A DNA stretch of 64,000 bases from Otis tarda (taxonomy: Eukaryota > Chordata > Aves > Otidiformes > Otididae), in the NCBI GenBank assembly GCA_026413225.1, contig CM048552.1:197686053-197750052 (forward strand), in the 5' to 3' direction. A model generated the notes under the pieces. That model had not been told where the DNA came from. It was given only the letters and a program-made list of their open reading frames with translations, and ran no database searches. Position 1 is the stretch's first letter, and each line of letters starts with the position of its first letter. Shown here piece after piece: positions 53,201-60,099 of the stretch. Position numbers and translations under genes: made by a program.

Positions 53201-56200
53201 AAGGAAGTGCTGTATAAGCGAAAGGAAGTGCTGCCCACAATCTGGGAGAGACCGCTTAGTCACACACAACATTATGGAGTTTATTAAAGATGTTTGTTGC
53301 CACCTTCATCTCTAGAACAACTTTCCAACTAATGTATTTGAACATCTCAGAGCAATTACGTCTCCTTCCTAGGAGAAGAAAGAGGGAAGGAAACTCTCCT
53401 CCTATTATAACTTGGATGTTAATGCGTTATGAATACTTCACTATGACAACTATTCCCATTCCATTTTGAGCAAATGTAAGGAGACATTAATAGGCAGGAA
53501 TGCCACGGAATTACATTGCTACCTCTCTACTTTGTGGTTCTCGTTATGATCAATGATGCAGTAATAAAAATCCCTACAAAACTCAAAGAGATACGGATAT
53601 ACACATTCAGTGATGTAAGAAAGATCTGGCAAAGATCTGGTAATTACCAGACATAAAATAAGTCAGTCTGAAAAAAACTTAAGAAATAAAAGTAGACTAG
53701 GATCTCAATAAATGTGAGTTTTCACAGGAGCTCATTCTCAACAACTTCCTTCAAAAAACCCCAAATATTCTACCATCAAAATATTTCTTATGACATCAAA
53801 CTCAAGATACTTCAAAGGTAACCTCAGGCTATTTCCTTTAATATTTTGTCAATAGTAATATACTGAACTTTAAGATAAGATGACATCACTTTATTTCAAA
53901 TAGACTTTTCAAAAAAATGTTCAGAAAATAAAACAATTTTCAAACTTTAATGGGCACCACAACAAAACTACCTAAGAAGCCAAGACAGGCATTTGCAAGG
54001 TACAGTTCCTTCAAGGTAACTGTACAGGACAGCCTACATAGAAGAAAACAAGACCAGCACAGGATGTATAATTCATTTCAGTTTTGTTCTGTCATTTTAG
54101 AATATCCGCAACATTAATTCACTTGGCCTAAAACTTCACAAACTTCATTCAGAAAGATCAGGCTAGAAAACTTAGTAGATTGTCTCAAGAAAGATCCATT
54201 TGTCCAACAACCTTGTTGTCCTGAACGACTACTTTAAGAATGTGTTGCACGAACCTTGCAGATGCCTCAAATTTAGAAAGAAATAAAAAAGCCCCAAATC
54301 CAAATACTGTGAAGCCTCATTTTTTTTTTTTTTTTTTAAAAAGTTAAAATCAAAATACAGTTTCATAGCCATGTGAATATACTAGCCCTCCTCAGCTATG
54401 ACCTGGTTGGGTTTGAGCTGTATTAATTTTGTCAAGTTATTTTATTAACACTGTAGCTGCACATCAACTCTATCATAAGATAGAATAATACCACATAACT
54501 ATTAAGGCTGCAAGTTCCTGTGTTTTAAGAAGTGTGGTATTAACCATGCATATACAAAAACCACATAATATATACGGAAATTCCATATTAACACACCATG
54601 TCTGCTGATGGAGCTAGAACTGGTTTATCCCTCAGCCCACTATTTGAAGAAACTGGGTGCTGAGCATTTTCCTTTTCAGTATTGTGACTGAAGGGCCTGC
54701 AAAACAAAACTTTAAGGAAAAAATCTACACATTTAAATAAAATATCAAAATTCTCACAAATAATCTAGAGTATTTCAAAATCTGTCATTAAATACACACA
54801 CATATCTATTTTTAAAACAGCAGAATTCACACTGTGATATACTAGACACCTCATTCTTCAAGAAGTTTCCTTTCTACTAGCATCACCTTAAAACTCACCT
54901 TCAGTAACTATTTTTCATCTCACAATTTCGGTAAGGCTGACCAAAACCTTAGTAAGTGGTAGTGATTTTTATCCTCAATGAGAATAAAATACATTATTAT
55001 TAATATTCCAGAACTCATTTTTCACTTGTTGCTCAAGTGTTTTGCTTTAGATACCCCATCAGATAGTGATTAGGCTGTTAAAATCTTCAGAGTACAGGAC
55101 AGACTATACTTAAACTACCTACTGATAACCTGCTAGGAAGGCTCTTAAATTGCATTGCATGGTCACAAACTCCGGCCCTTCTGCAAGTACACACAGATCT
55201 AAACAGCTGTCCAGATTCTCACAAAAGCAGTTTACATAAACCAGCCTAAATACAGGAAGGAAGCACCATGTCATTCTTCGCTTGTTCAGTTTGTTGTTTC
55301 CGATGGACCATGAGAGGACTTGGAGAACACTGCTGCAGAGACTGACAGCCATACACGAAATCTTGAGTTATCATTTCACTTTGGGCAAGGTTCATGGGTT
55401 GGAAGGGACCTTTAAAGGTTATCCAGTCCAACCCCCCTGCAAGGACCAGGGACGTCTTCAACCACACCAAGTTGCTCAGAGTCCTGTCCAACCTGGCCTT
55501 GAATGTTTCCAGCGATGGAGATCTACTACCTTTCTGGGCAACCTGTTCCAGTATTCCACCACCCCCACCACCCACCCTCTTCCTTATGTGTAATCTACAT
55601 CTACCTCCTTCTAGTTTGAAACCATTACCCCTCGTCCTATCACAACAGGCCCTGCTGAAGAGTTTCTCCCTGTCTTTCTGTACGCCCCCTTTAGGTACCG
55701 GAAGGACACTATAAGGTGTCCCTGGAACCTCTTCTTCTCAAGGCTGAACAGCCCCAACTCTCTCAGCCTGTCCTCATAGAGGAGGTGCTCTGGCCCCTCT
55801 GATCATCTTCACGGCCCTCCTCTGGACTTGCTCCAACAGGTCCACGTGCTTCCTATGCTGGGGGCTCCAGAGCTGGACACAGTACTCCAGGTGGGGTCTC
55901 ACAAGAGCAGAGTACAAGGGAAGAATCATCTCCCTCAACCTGCTAGCCACGCTTCTTTTGATGCGGCCCAGGATGCAGTTGGCTTTCTGGGCTGCAAGCG
56001 CAAACTGCTGCCTCATGTTGAGCTTCTCGTCCACCAGTAGCCCGCACTCCCTCAGGGCTGCTCTCAATCCATTCTCCGCCCAGCCTGTATTTGTGCTTGG
56101 GATTGCCCCGACTCATGTGCAGGACCTTGCACCTGGCCTTGTTGAACTTGATGAGATTTTCATGGGCCCACCTCGCAAGACTGTCAAGGTATCTCTGGAT

Positions 56201-59200
56201 GGCATCCCTTCCCTCCAGTATTTTGACCGCACCACACAGCTAGCATGCTACGCACTAGGTTAACAATGCAGGTTACACGCACTAATTTCAGAAGATCAAT
56301 TTCCTATAACTCCCTTACAGAACAGATCTGTGCAGAACAGATCCCTTACGCAATGTTATCTGTAAGAATTATCTGGGCCTGTTCTCATTTGTATCAGTGT
56401 GAATCTCCACAGCAATGGTAGCAGAGGAAAGACACTCACTTTAAGACTTCAAGTTCACAGAGGCCAGACAAATAAGCAAGTTAATGTAGATATGACAATA
56501 CCATGGAACATTGCTGGTATCTAATCTTTATAGCTGTGATGGGTTATCAAAGCAGAAGGTGTAACGGAAGCAGCAGGGTATGGGGTGGGGGGGGGAAGAA
56601 GGCACTTCAATGATACAGTCCTTCCTACCACAGTCTGACATTTCACCATTTTTCTGCTCTCCCTCTGAACCCTCACAGTGCTTCAAACTTACAGTTCCAA
56701 ACCAATTTGTTGCTGCATTTCAATAAAATGTTATTTGTACTCAACTGTCAAGCAAGTTGTGTTCTCACAGTACTCTACACCCATAGTGAGAACATATTAG
56801 TAAAGTTTAAAGAACATATTAGAATAAATACATAAATAAATAAGTCAAACAGCTGGAAATGCTTGCTTGGTCAAGTCATCCCCCAGTCTAGCACCTAAAC
56901 ACATAAAAATCAGTTGAGTTAATAAAGGTTTACCTTGCTTGCCTTTTCGACTTGTCACTGCACAGCCCAAGTTTAAAACCAGTTTTGGTCTAAATTCAGA
57001 GGGAAGAAATAAAGCAAGTTCAAATAGAGGGTTAAATTGAAGTCCCAGTTAAAAAATGTTTTATAAGCCTGTTTTCACCTTCAGTACCCATCCCCCCTCA
57101 TTTCAATGAGGCCGAGCTTCAAAGCAAGTGCTGTTGAATTGAGCAACAAGAGGGGTAAGAAAACAGCTTCCAAGACGAAGCTCTGTAGCCAGCAGTGTAC
57201 CTTTGTGGAAAATGAAAGGAATGCTGACTTCCTGTTTGCTCTTAGTATTTTTCTCACTATTTACAAAACTTTAACATATTGCATTAGTGAACCTGATTAT
57301 AACTTATTTTTTCCAATAAAGTTTGATGACAGGGCTGAATTCCAAAGATTTGACTTATCTGTATTTTGCAATAAAGGCTAAATCTGAATTTCATAACAGA
57401 AAAAACAGGATGGCCATGCTCTCTCTTTTGCATGTTTTTTTTTTTTTAAAGCATTTAATGTTTGTCCAAAATATAGACTTCAGTGAAACAAATGGCATTA
57501 GTATGTCATAACACAGAAAAGAAACACAAGCAGAGAATTTTTTTTTTTAATGCAGAAACAGAAATATATTACTAAGTTATGCACTAGCAAACAAAGTGAA
57601 GTTGTATTTTTAAAAAAGTCCTTTTATTTGGGAGCTGACAGGGAAGAAGGTTTGGATTTTTTTTTTCCTTTATGTACATATGCACCAGTTACTTTCATTG
57701 CGGATGAGAGGGTGAAATGGAGTTGGCAAGATGGGGCACTAACAAGAACGGTAAATGAAACTTCCCTAAAACCAGACTTTGGACATCAGATGTGCACTAC
57801 ATAGCTACACTGCATAACAAGAAATGCTAGCAAGACCTTGCTGAACAGCAGGTAGTTATAAATTGCAGGCCCTTATCTCAGAAGGGACCTCAGCTTGCTT
57901 TAATAACTACCAATAAAAATGCAAAAGATCCTATAATATCATTATTTCAGACCACCACAGTGACTACTGAACAGAAAGCTTCAGGTCAACTTACTTCTAC
58001 AGAAGAGAAACCAAATAAATCAGTGTCTTCATCCTTCACATCATCATGCAACGCTGTAAAAGCAAGTACAGGAAACACTAGACTGCGAATGTTGTTAACT
58101 GGAGGGCATCTTAATCAATGAGACAAACACAAATACATGATTACTGGAGTAATCTTCTACATAGTACTAATCAAATCAACATTAAGTTTTGTAATGACAG
58201 AATTTAAAAAGTAGGAATAGAAGTCCAGATAAATAGGTAAGGAAGTTATCCAGAAATTATTAAAAAAAAAAAAAAAAAAAGTTACTTGCATTTAAAGATT
58301 AGGGTATTATCTGCATGATTAGCTCTATTAGGTTGCTGCTACTTTCAGGACAGGATAAATACATGAAAGTGAAGGCAAAATGGCAGAAGAAAACATGCAT
58401 TCAAAATATGTATCTCTAGTACAGAAAAAAAAAGAGTTTAATAAATGCATTCATAAATACCACGTAGTCAACATGATTTTGCAACTCTTGGAAAAAAGAT
58501 ACTCAAGCAGAAAATGCCAGAAAAATGAGGTTTCTTTCAAAACAAACTTTTCAGCAGCTTTGTCAAGAAAAATAGCAGAAAGGGAACAGAGAGGTATTGG
58601 TCATTCTTGCTAAGCACTGGAAATGTAGTAAATAATGTCTTATTCAAATCTGGCATCCCATCTATTGTCTCTAAGAGACCATATTAGATATAAATTAACA
58701 GTGAATACTGCACACCGCAAAATTGCTGGAAATAAAAGATCCGAAAGTCTTACCTTTCACGCTCATAGCTTTTGACGTACGACACAAATCCTTGTTTCTC
58801 TGACTTGGTTCTGTAAAATCCTCCTCTAGTATCTTAACACATTGCCTTCAGAAGTAAAAGTAAAGGTTTAAGATCATTAAGTGTATCAACCAAACATAAA
58901 TTCTGACTTCCAGCTTACAACTAAGCTCATCCACTTTTTACCAAATGACATTATGTTGAAGAAGGTGCAGGTAATAAAACACACACTATGCACACAAAAA
59001 TTCTGTTACCCTCTTAAATATAGGAGAAGCAATTTACCTCTATGGTACTGAATTCATCATCCATAAAAGCAGTACTAGAGCTTTTAAGTATACAGAACCA
59101 GCATTTAAGGTAACAAAAATCTGTAATAATAGATTGTTATATAATAAATACTAATCATATTAATTCAACAGTTATTCAACTAGAAATATATTAATAGATC

Positions 59201-59582
59201 AACAGTGATTTATTTATTTGTAAAAATATACGTCCAGATCAATATGAGATATTGGTAGCCTAATGACTCAGTATTTGACAACATCCCAAGATGCATTTAA
59301 GGCTTCTTTTTCCATGAACCTGCTCCACATGCCAAAACTTCACATAAACTGCATGTTTTACACACATACGTAACACATAAAAATGGACTCACTTGCAACA
59401 CTGAATAGAAGTGTTTTCTATATTTCCCCAATACTATTTCCTGATAATTATGTTGCCAAACTTAAAAATAACAAAGCAACCAGAGTAATCTCAAAATTCA
59501 CATACCTTATAGCTTTCATTTTCCTTCTATTAAGCTCTTCATTACTGTCATCCACCAAGGAGAACTCTTTCTTGCTACTCAT
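11138..59582 (-). CDS. RNF17: RNF17 (TDRD4), multi-Tudor germ-cell protein, 36 coding exons
   Basis: RNF17 is a cytoplasmic germ-granule protein, required for spermatid development in mouse and reported to restrain piRNA production. Exons were assembled from TGA at 11138-11140 back to the ATG at 59582-59580. All borders are GT-AG, every phase matches, and the total is 4827 nt (1608 residues), near the human length of about 1620. Order: Ser/Lys-rich N terminus (1-128), coiled coil (about 130-270), linker with the conserved SPDVIIEEI segment (about 370-385), then five extended Tudor units with cores near 455-505 (DFGSS), 715-765 (WYRAQ, YVDFGN), 975-1025 (WQRGQ, YDYG), 1245-1285 (WYRGK, YIDHG) and 1475-1512 (WYRAK, FVDYGN). 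The conserved sequence continues to GLADLDE at the C terminus. The N-terminal RING finger of mammalian RNF17 is not found. An upstream start in the CpG exon is possible. Exons 32475-32561, 35542-35657 and 26805-26895 have alternative forms. Confidence 0.95.
11598..11787 (-). CDS. RNF17: RNF17 exon: SN-like half of Tudor 5
   Basis: The acceptor is TGTTTTAG and the donor GTGAGA. It encodes the conserved helix-strand part after the Tudor barrel ([19 protein letters not shown]). It enters in phase 2 and leaves in phase 0. Confidence 0.95.
13124..13259 (-). CDS. RNF17: RNF17 exon: Tudor 5 core
   Basis: The acceptor is CTTTTTACAG and the donor GTAAAT. It encodes a complete Tudor barrel core with the aromatic cage pattern ([16 protein letters not shown], then VQFVDYGN). 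FVDYGN keeps the aromatic and Asn positions used to bind dimethylarginine in this family. Confidence 0.95.
14095..14405 (-). repeat. CR1 LINE 3' fragment, old
   Basis: In minus orientation it translates to pieces of the CR1 C-terminal end ([11 protein letters not shown]) and carries the typical stretch reading GGGCAGCCTGTTCCAGTGCT on the plus strand. It is divergent and lacks the ATTCTATG tail. Confidence 0.75.
14568..14724 (-). CDS. RNF17: RNF17 exon: acidic linker before Tudor 5
   Basis: The acceptor is TTGGGTAG and the donor GTATAT. It begins with the conserved VYICLDPSK strand, followed by an acidic Ser-rich stretch ([17 protein letters not shown]). It enters in phase 0 and leaves in phase 1. 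Confidence 0.92.
16478..16588 (-). CDS. RNF17: RNF17 exon: Pro-rich linker, start of Tudor 5 unit
   Basis: The acceptor is TGGTCTAG and the donor GTACGT. It encodes LPPLPVPGD and [11 protein letters not shown], the first strand of the extended Tudor unit. Both ends are phase 0. Mammalian RNF17 has extra linker residues here that I did not find in the 4.5 kb intron upstream. Confidence 0.9.
17105..19960 (-). mobile_element. CR1 LINE, 5'-truncated, about 2.9 kb, degenerate
   Basis: The 3' end (CATAGAATGG, 17116-17125) leads into a minus-strand CR1. Reading 5' to 3': endonuclease remains (CYRPPDQED and [18 protein letters not shown], 19651-19328), a damaged middle, then the RT palm ([13 protein letters not shown]) and the C-terminal region ([20 protein letters not shown]). 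The frame is broken by stops and shifts, and the catalytic FADD has become FADN near 17990-18000. It lies in an RNF17 intron in the same direction as the gene. Confidence 0.92.
21048..21071 (+). repeat. CA microsatellite
   Basis: A (CA)n tract with one interruption, ten bases from the donor side of the exon at 21082-21207. Confidence 0.85.
21082..21207 (-). CDS. RNF17: RNF17 exon: SN-like part of Tudor 4
   Basis: The acceptor is GGAAGTAG and the donor GTGAGA. It encodes [20 protein letters not shown], close to the mammalian sequence at this place. Both ends are phase 0 (42 codons). Confidence 0.93.
21676..21701 (+). repeat. poly(A) tract
   Basis: A run of over 20 A residues in an RNF17 intron, close to the exon at 21749-21829. 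No retroposed body is recognised beside it. Confidence 0.8.
21749..21829 (-). CDS. RNF17: RNF17 exon: SN-like part of Tudor 4
   Basis: The acceptor is CGCAAATAG and the donor GTAGCT. Twenty-seven codons ([14 protein letters not shown]) form a helix of the extended Tudor fold. Both ends are phase 0. Confidence 0.9.
22891..23010 (-). CDS. RNF17: RNF17 exon: Tudor 4, second half
   Basis: The acceptor is CATATAG and the donor GTAAGT. It encodes [24 protein letters not shown] replaces the usual YVDYGN, so part of the methylarginine cage is altered. Both ends are phase 0. Confidence 0.95.
23842..24005 (-). CDS. RNF17: RNF17 exon: Tudor 4, first half
   Basis: The acceptor is TTACTCCAG and the donor GTAGGT. 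It encodes [19 protein letters not shown] and then [10 protein letters not shown], the first strands of the Tudor barrel. It enters in phase 1 and leaves in phase 0. Confidence 0.95.
25222..25529 (-). CDS. RNF17: RNF17 exon: linker into Tudor 4 unit
   Basis: The acceptor is TCTGCTAG and the donor GTAAGA. The first two-thirds is a polar, Ser/Glu-rich linker; the end ([17 protein letters not shown]) is the conserved first strand of the Tudor 4 unit. It enters in phase 2 and leaves in phase 1. Confidence 0.9.
25853..25968 (-). CDS. RNF17: RNF17 exon: SN-like part of Tudor 3
   Basis: The acceptor is TTTTTTCCAG. The donor GTTTGG is weak, but it is the only one that keeps the frame. It encodes [18 protein letters not shown] and LIKKGLAF, which match the mammalian protein well. 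It enters in phase 0 and leaves in phase 2. Confidence 0.88.
26805..26895 (-). CDS. RNF17: RNF17 exon: SN-like part of Tudor 3
   Basis: The acceptor TTTCTTCTCTGTTAG gives [20 protein letters not shown] directly after LADI, as in mammals. The donor is GTTTGT. It enters in phase 2 and leaves in phase 0. A second acceptor at 27007 would add 111 nt in frame. Confidence 0.88.
27671..27789 (-). CDS. RNF17: RNF17 exon: Tudor 3, second half
   Basis: The acceptor is TGTAACAG and the donor GTAGCC. It encodes [24 protein letters not shown] carries the cage aromatics but lacks the final Asn. It enters in phase 0 and leaves in phase 2. Confidence 0.95.
28075..28290 (-). mobile_element. CR1 LINE fragment with internal deletion
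   Basis: The 3' tail (28075-28190) runs directly into reverse-transcriptase sequence (28190-28283, GACCAGCCGGTAGTTCC on the plus strand). In the 17.1 kb copy these segments are about 1.2 kb apart. Confidence 0.8.
29165..29315 (-). CDS. RNF17: RNF17 exon: Tudor 3, first half
   Basis: The acceptor GAATGTTAG keeps phase 2; the nearer AG after TTTAC would break the frame. It encodes SLQEKM, then MHCAVYV and [10 protein letters not shown]. The donor is GTAAAC, phase 0. Confidence 0.92.
30200..30225. repeat. 26-bp perfect palindrome
   Basis: AGTTACAAACTAT followed by its exact reverse complement, in an RNF17 intron 40 bases from the exon at 30268-30489. A partial extra copy of the half-site lies just before it. 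Confidence 0.85.
30268..30489 (-). CDS. RNF17: RNF17 exon: linker and start of Tudor 3 unit
   Basis: The acceptor is TCCTTACAG and the donor GTACTA. It has an acidic linker ([14 protein letters not shown]) and then the conserved strand [19 protein letters not shown]. It enters in phase 2 and leaves in phase 2. Confidence 0.92.
31548..31682 (+). repeat. old ERVL-type LTR 3' fragment
   Basis: It aligns by eye with the last 170 bases of the LTR at 45277-46420: both have CTGTTTTGCCCG, a CCCTNTC-type stretch, and a GGGGAGTGA-type segment near the end. It lacks the 5' part and the terminal CA. Confidence 0.65.
32475..32561 (-). CDS. RNF17: RNF17 possible cassette exon
   Basis: This 87-nt exon has a good acceptor (GTCTAACAG) and a strong donor (GTAAGT), and its phase (2 in, 2 out) lets it be included or skipped without shifting the frame. 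It encodes 29 residues ([15 protein letters not shown]). Joining its neighbours directly restores the spacing seen in mammals, so it may be optional or bird-specific. Confidence 0.6.
32617..32734 (-). CDS. RNF17: RNF17 exon: SN-like part of Tudor 2
   Basis: The acceptor is ATTTGCAG and the donor GTAATT. It encodes LSVQLFDSS and [10 protein letters not shown], a strand and helix conserved in RNF17. It enters in phase 1 and leaves in phase 2. Confidence 0.92.
33447..33567 (-). CDS. RNF17: RNF17 exon: SN-like part of Tudor 2
   Basis: The acceptor is TTCTTTAG and the donor GTGAGT. It encodes [14 protein letters not shown] and then a charged helix ([13 protein letters not shown]). It enters in phase 0 and leaves in phase 1. 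Confidence 0.94.
33568..35541 (-). other. RNF17 intron, nothing recognised
   Basis: This 2 kb intron is AT-rich. I see no CR1, LTR or RNA gene in it. Confidence 0.5.
35542..35657 (-). CDS. RNF17: RNF17 exon: Tudor 2, second half
   Basis: The acceptor TTTTTCTTGAAG is chosen because it gives [17 protein letters not shown], the conserved Tudor 2 hairpin. The donor is GTAAAT. It enters in phase 1 and leaves in phase 0. An upstream acceptor at 35682 would add 24 nt in frame. Confidence 0.9.
36398..36551 (-). CDS. RNF17: RNF17 exon: Tudor 2, first half
   Basis: The acceptor is TTATTTTAG and the donor GTGAAG. It encodes a helix and then [20 protein letters not shown], the start of the Tudor barrel. 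It enters in phase 0 and leaves in phase 1. Confidence 0.94.
37039..37177 (-). CDS. RNF17: RNF17 exon: start of Tudor 2 unit
   Basis: The acceptor is TACCTTAG and the donor GTAAGT. It ends in [16 protein letters not shown], the typical first strand of an extended Tudor unit. It enters in phase 2 and leaves in phase 0. Confidence 0.93.
37293..37314 (-). repeat. CR1 3' tail remnant
   Basis: The sequence ATCATAGAATCATAGAATC is the reverse complement of the CR1 terminal ATTCTATG repeat. No further CR1 body is recognisable, so this is either a very short insertion or an eroded one. Confidence 0.5.
38235..38425 (-). CDS. RNF17: RNF17 exon: SN-like part of Tudor 1
   Basis: The acceptor is TAACACAG and the donor GTATGT. 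It encodes [15 protein letters not shown] and [15 protein letters not shown], among the most conserved parts of the protein. It enters in phase 0 and leaves in phase 2. Confidence 0.95.
38426..39764 (-). other. RNF17 intron, nothing recognised
   Basis: AT-rich intron of 1.3 kb. I see no identifiable repeat or RNA gene. Confidence 0.5.
39765..39957 (-). CDS. RNF17: RNF17 exon: Tudor 1 to SN-like linker
   Basis: The acceptor TTAAGCTAG keeps phase 2 and the donor is GTAAGT. It encodes [19 protein letters not shown] and [12 protein letters not shown], matching the mammalian order. It enters in phase 2 and leaves in phase 0. Confidence 0.9.
40378..40567 (-). CDS. RNF17: RNF17 exon: Tudor 1 core
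   Basis: The acceptor is CTGTGTAG and the donor GTATGT. It encodes [13 protein letters not shown] and, after a basic insert, [16 protein letters not shown] lacks the usual Asn and one aromatic, so the cage is probably degenerate. It enters in phase 1 and leaves in phase 2. Confidence 0.94.
41482..41643 (-). CDS. RNF17: RNF17 exon: start of Tudor 1 unit
   Basis: The acceptor is CTTACTCAG and the donor GTAAAT. It encodes [19 protein letters not shown], the first strands of the extended Tudor unit. It enters in phase 1 and leaves in phase 1. Confidence 0.95.
41644..44686 (-). other. RNF17 intron with old CR1
   Basis: This 3 kb intron holds an old CR1 fragment at about 43917-44245. The part from 41700 to 43900 shows no repeat I can name. 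Confidence 0.55.
43917..44245 (-). repeat. CR1 LINE fragment, older subfamily
   Basis: The tail ATCATAGAATCACAGAATCATAG is followed by an interval of about 70 bases and then a body with ACTGGACACAGTACTCCAA and AGTCTCACAAGAGCC, phrases shared with the other CR1 copies but much diverged. Confidence 0.7.
44687..44961 (-). CDS. RNF17: RNF17 exon: linker with SPDVIIEEI
   Basis: The acceptor is CCAAACATAG; an in-frame TGA farther upstream rules out a longer exon. The donor is GTAAGT. It is mostly a variable polar linker, ending in the conserved acidic [16 protein letters not shown]. It enters in phase 2 and leaves in phase 1. Confidence 0.92.
45110..45240 (+). repeat. CR1 LINE 3' tail
   Basis: It carries GACATGGTTTAGTGGTGAAC and GATCTTAAAGGTCTTTTCCA with a short ATTCTGATCCTATGATT end. 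The same subfamily occurs at 48195-48298. It abuts, within 40 bases, the solo LTR that follows. Confidence 0.75.
45277..46420 (+). mobile_element. solo LTR of an ERVL-type endogenous retrovirus
   Basis: The element begins TGTCGTGG and ends CTACAACA, and is flanked by the 5-bp direct repeat ACAGT (45272-45276 and 46421-46425), the duplication size of ERVL elements. Within it are a TATA-like TATTTAAG (45450-45457) and an AATAAA (46232-46237), placing the R region late in the LTR, with CTGTTTTGCCCGTGACGG in U5. There is no primer-binding site or internal coding region, so homologous recombination has left only the LTR. It is antisense to RNF17. The short ORFs inside it do not resemble proteins. 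Confidence 0.88.
46667..46741 (-). CDS. RNF17: RNF17 exon: after the coiled coil
   Basis: The acceptor is TTCTCTCGAG and the donor GTAAGT. Twenty-four whole codons ([16 protein letters not shown]) match the mammalian position. It enters in phase 2 and leaves in phase 2. Confidence 0.88.
47735..48298 (+). mobile_element. two nested CR1 LINE fragments
   Basis: An older CR1 tail (47735 to about 47808 and 48190-48298, GACATGGTTT-type subfamily) is split by a younger CR1 3' end (about 47812-48186; its ORF end reads [19 protein letters not shown]). Both are in plus orientation, antisense to RNF17. Confidence 0.8.
48720..48744 (+). repeat. poly(A) tract
   Basis: A run of about 24 A residues in an RNF17 intron. 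No LINE or processed pseudogene body is seen next to it. Confidence 0.8.
49066..49142 (-). CDS. RNF17: RNF17 exon: coiled-coil end
   Basis: The acceptor is GAAATTTCAG and the donor GTAAAT. It encodes [19 protein letters not shown], continuing CDLTQ as in mammals. It enters in phase 0 and leaves in phase 2. Confidence 0.88.
49764..49809 (+). repeat. TACA/TA microsatellite
   Basis: An imperfect run of TACA and TA units (ACATACATACATCTATGTAC, then ATATATA) in an RNF17 intron. Confidence 0.6.
50367..50392 (+). other. possible G-quadruplex
   Basis: Four runs of four G with loops of 1, 8 and 1 bases: GGGGCGGGG, TGTGTGTA, GGGGTGGGG. It lies on the strand opposite to RNF17 sense, that is the template strand for that gene. 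Confidence 0.55.
50524..50695 (-). CDS. RNF17: RNF17 exon: coiled coil
   Basis: The acceptor is TGATACAG and the donor GTAGTT. Fifty-seven codons form an amphipathic helix ([19 protein letters not shown]) followed by LRTCCDLTQ. It enters in phase 2 and leaves in phase 0. Confidence 0.92.
51395..51495 (-). CDS. RNF17: RNF17 exon: coiled coil
   Basis: The acceptor is TGAAATAG and the donor GTAGTA. It encodes [20 protein letters not shown], a helix matching the mammalian coiled coil. It enters in phase 0 and leaves in phase 2. Confidence 0.9.
52173..52253 (-). CDS. RNF17: RNF17 exon: coiled-coil start
   Basis: The acceptor is TTTCTCCAG and the donor GTGAGT. It encodes [15 protein letters not shown], the most N-terminal part with clear similarity to mammalian RNF17. 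Both ends are phase 0. Confidence 0.9.
52254..54596 (-). other. RNF17 intron with minisatellite
   Basis: This 2.3 kb intron contains the 21-bp array at 53108-53233 and a T16 run near 54320. I see nothing else in it. Confidence 0.55.
53108..53233 (+). repeat. 21-bp minisatellite, six copies
   Basis: Six exact-length units of TATAAGCAAAAGGAAGTGCTG. The first and last units have G instead of A at position 8; the four central ones are identical. The array lies in the intron between RNF17 exons 52173-52253 and 54597-54696. Confidence 0.95.
54597..54696 (-). CDS. RNF17: RNF17 exon: N-terminal linker
   Basis: The acceptor is TTTTGCAG and the donor GTGTGT. It encodes a polar linker ([18 protein letters not shown]) with little family similarity; support is mainly splice sites and phase (2 in, 0 out). 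Confidence 0.78.
55385..56245 (-). mobile_element. CR1 LINE, 5'-truncated, about 0.86 kb
   Basis: The minus-strand CR1 runs from the 3' terminal region (GGTTGGAAGGGACCTTTAAA on the plus strand) to the start of the segment following the RT palm (GACCGCACCACACAGC at 56226-56241). One reading frame survives in part ([20 protein letters not shown], 56067-55774). The ATTCTATG tail is missing. Confidence 0.9.
56934..56989 (-). CDS. RNF17: RNF17 exon: N-terminal segment
   Basis: The acceptor is TGAATTTAG and the donor GTAAAC. It encodes [18 protein letters not shown]. It enters in phase 0 and leaves in phase 2. The assignment rests on frame continuity. Confidence 0.7.
57995..58053 (-). CDS. RNF17: RNF17 exon: N-terminal acidic segment
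   Basis: The acceptor is CTTTTACAG and the donor GTAAGT. It encodes [17 protein letters not shown]. It enters in phase 1 and leaves in phase 0. Confidence 0.75.
58754..58845 (-). CDS. RNF17: RNF17 exon: N-terminal segment
   Basis: The acceptor is ACTTCTGAAG and the donor GTAAGA. It encodes [19 protein letters not shown]. Only one of the three frames is open and it fits both neighbours (phase 2 in, phase 1 out). Confidence 0.75.
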
Positions 59583-59594
59583 AATGGTGTCTGA
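59506..59594 (-). CDS. RNF17: RNF17 exon with likely start codon
   Basis: A T-rich tract ends in acceptor TTAAAG and the donor is GTATGT. The first Met is at 59582-59580 in an acceptable context (A at -3); the protein starts [17 protein letters not shown]. The 12 nt before it are open in phase 0, so an upstream start in the CpG exon cannot be excluded. Confidence 0.72.
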
Positions 59595-60099
59595 CTTTAA
59601 AAAAAAAAAAACAACCAAAAACAAACAAAAAAAAAGGGAAAAATTGTTTACAGCATACATATTTCACCACTTGAGCAAACACTACAGGCTACTTACATCA
59701 CTTGTCAAAGTGTAAAATAAAAAAGATAGATATAAAATAAAACACACATCTATTTTTGCCTTGAAAAGCAAGACTTTTAAACACACAACAAAACCCTGGC
59801 CTGTTTTGCACTACCCCGCTACTCCACTCCCAATCTTACCACTACCAGACACAGCAGGAGACACTACCGGTTTTCAAACTTTCTCCCTGATCACATATCC
59901 TCAATATGATTATTTCTCTTTTCTGCAGTATCTCAAGACTGTAGGTTCACACTCTGTTCACGATCCACCACGTATACTAACCTTGACTCCTTTCCTTAAA
60001 GCCTGCTACCATTTGTTTTCCCTTCTGTATTTGCTTGTACGCAACATCTTCACCTCCCCGTCCCTTCCCCCCCACCTTTTTTTTTTTTTTTCCCTTTCC

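Noticed and set aside
53108-53233. CRISPR-like regular repeat
   Set aside because: The units are contiguous with no spacers, and the setting is a vertebrate intron.
53026-53272. ORFs encoding repeated LYSTSFC or LIQHFLL peptides
   Set aside because: They are translations of the 21-bp minisatellite, whose unit is a multiple of three and therefore stays open.
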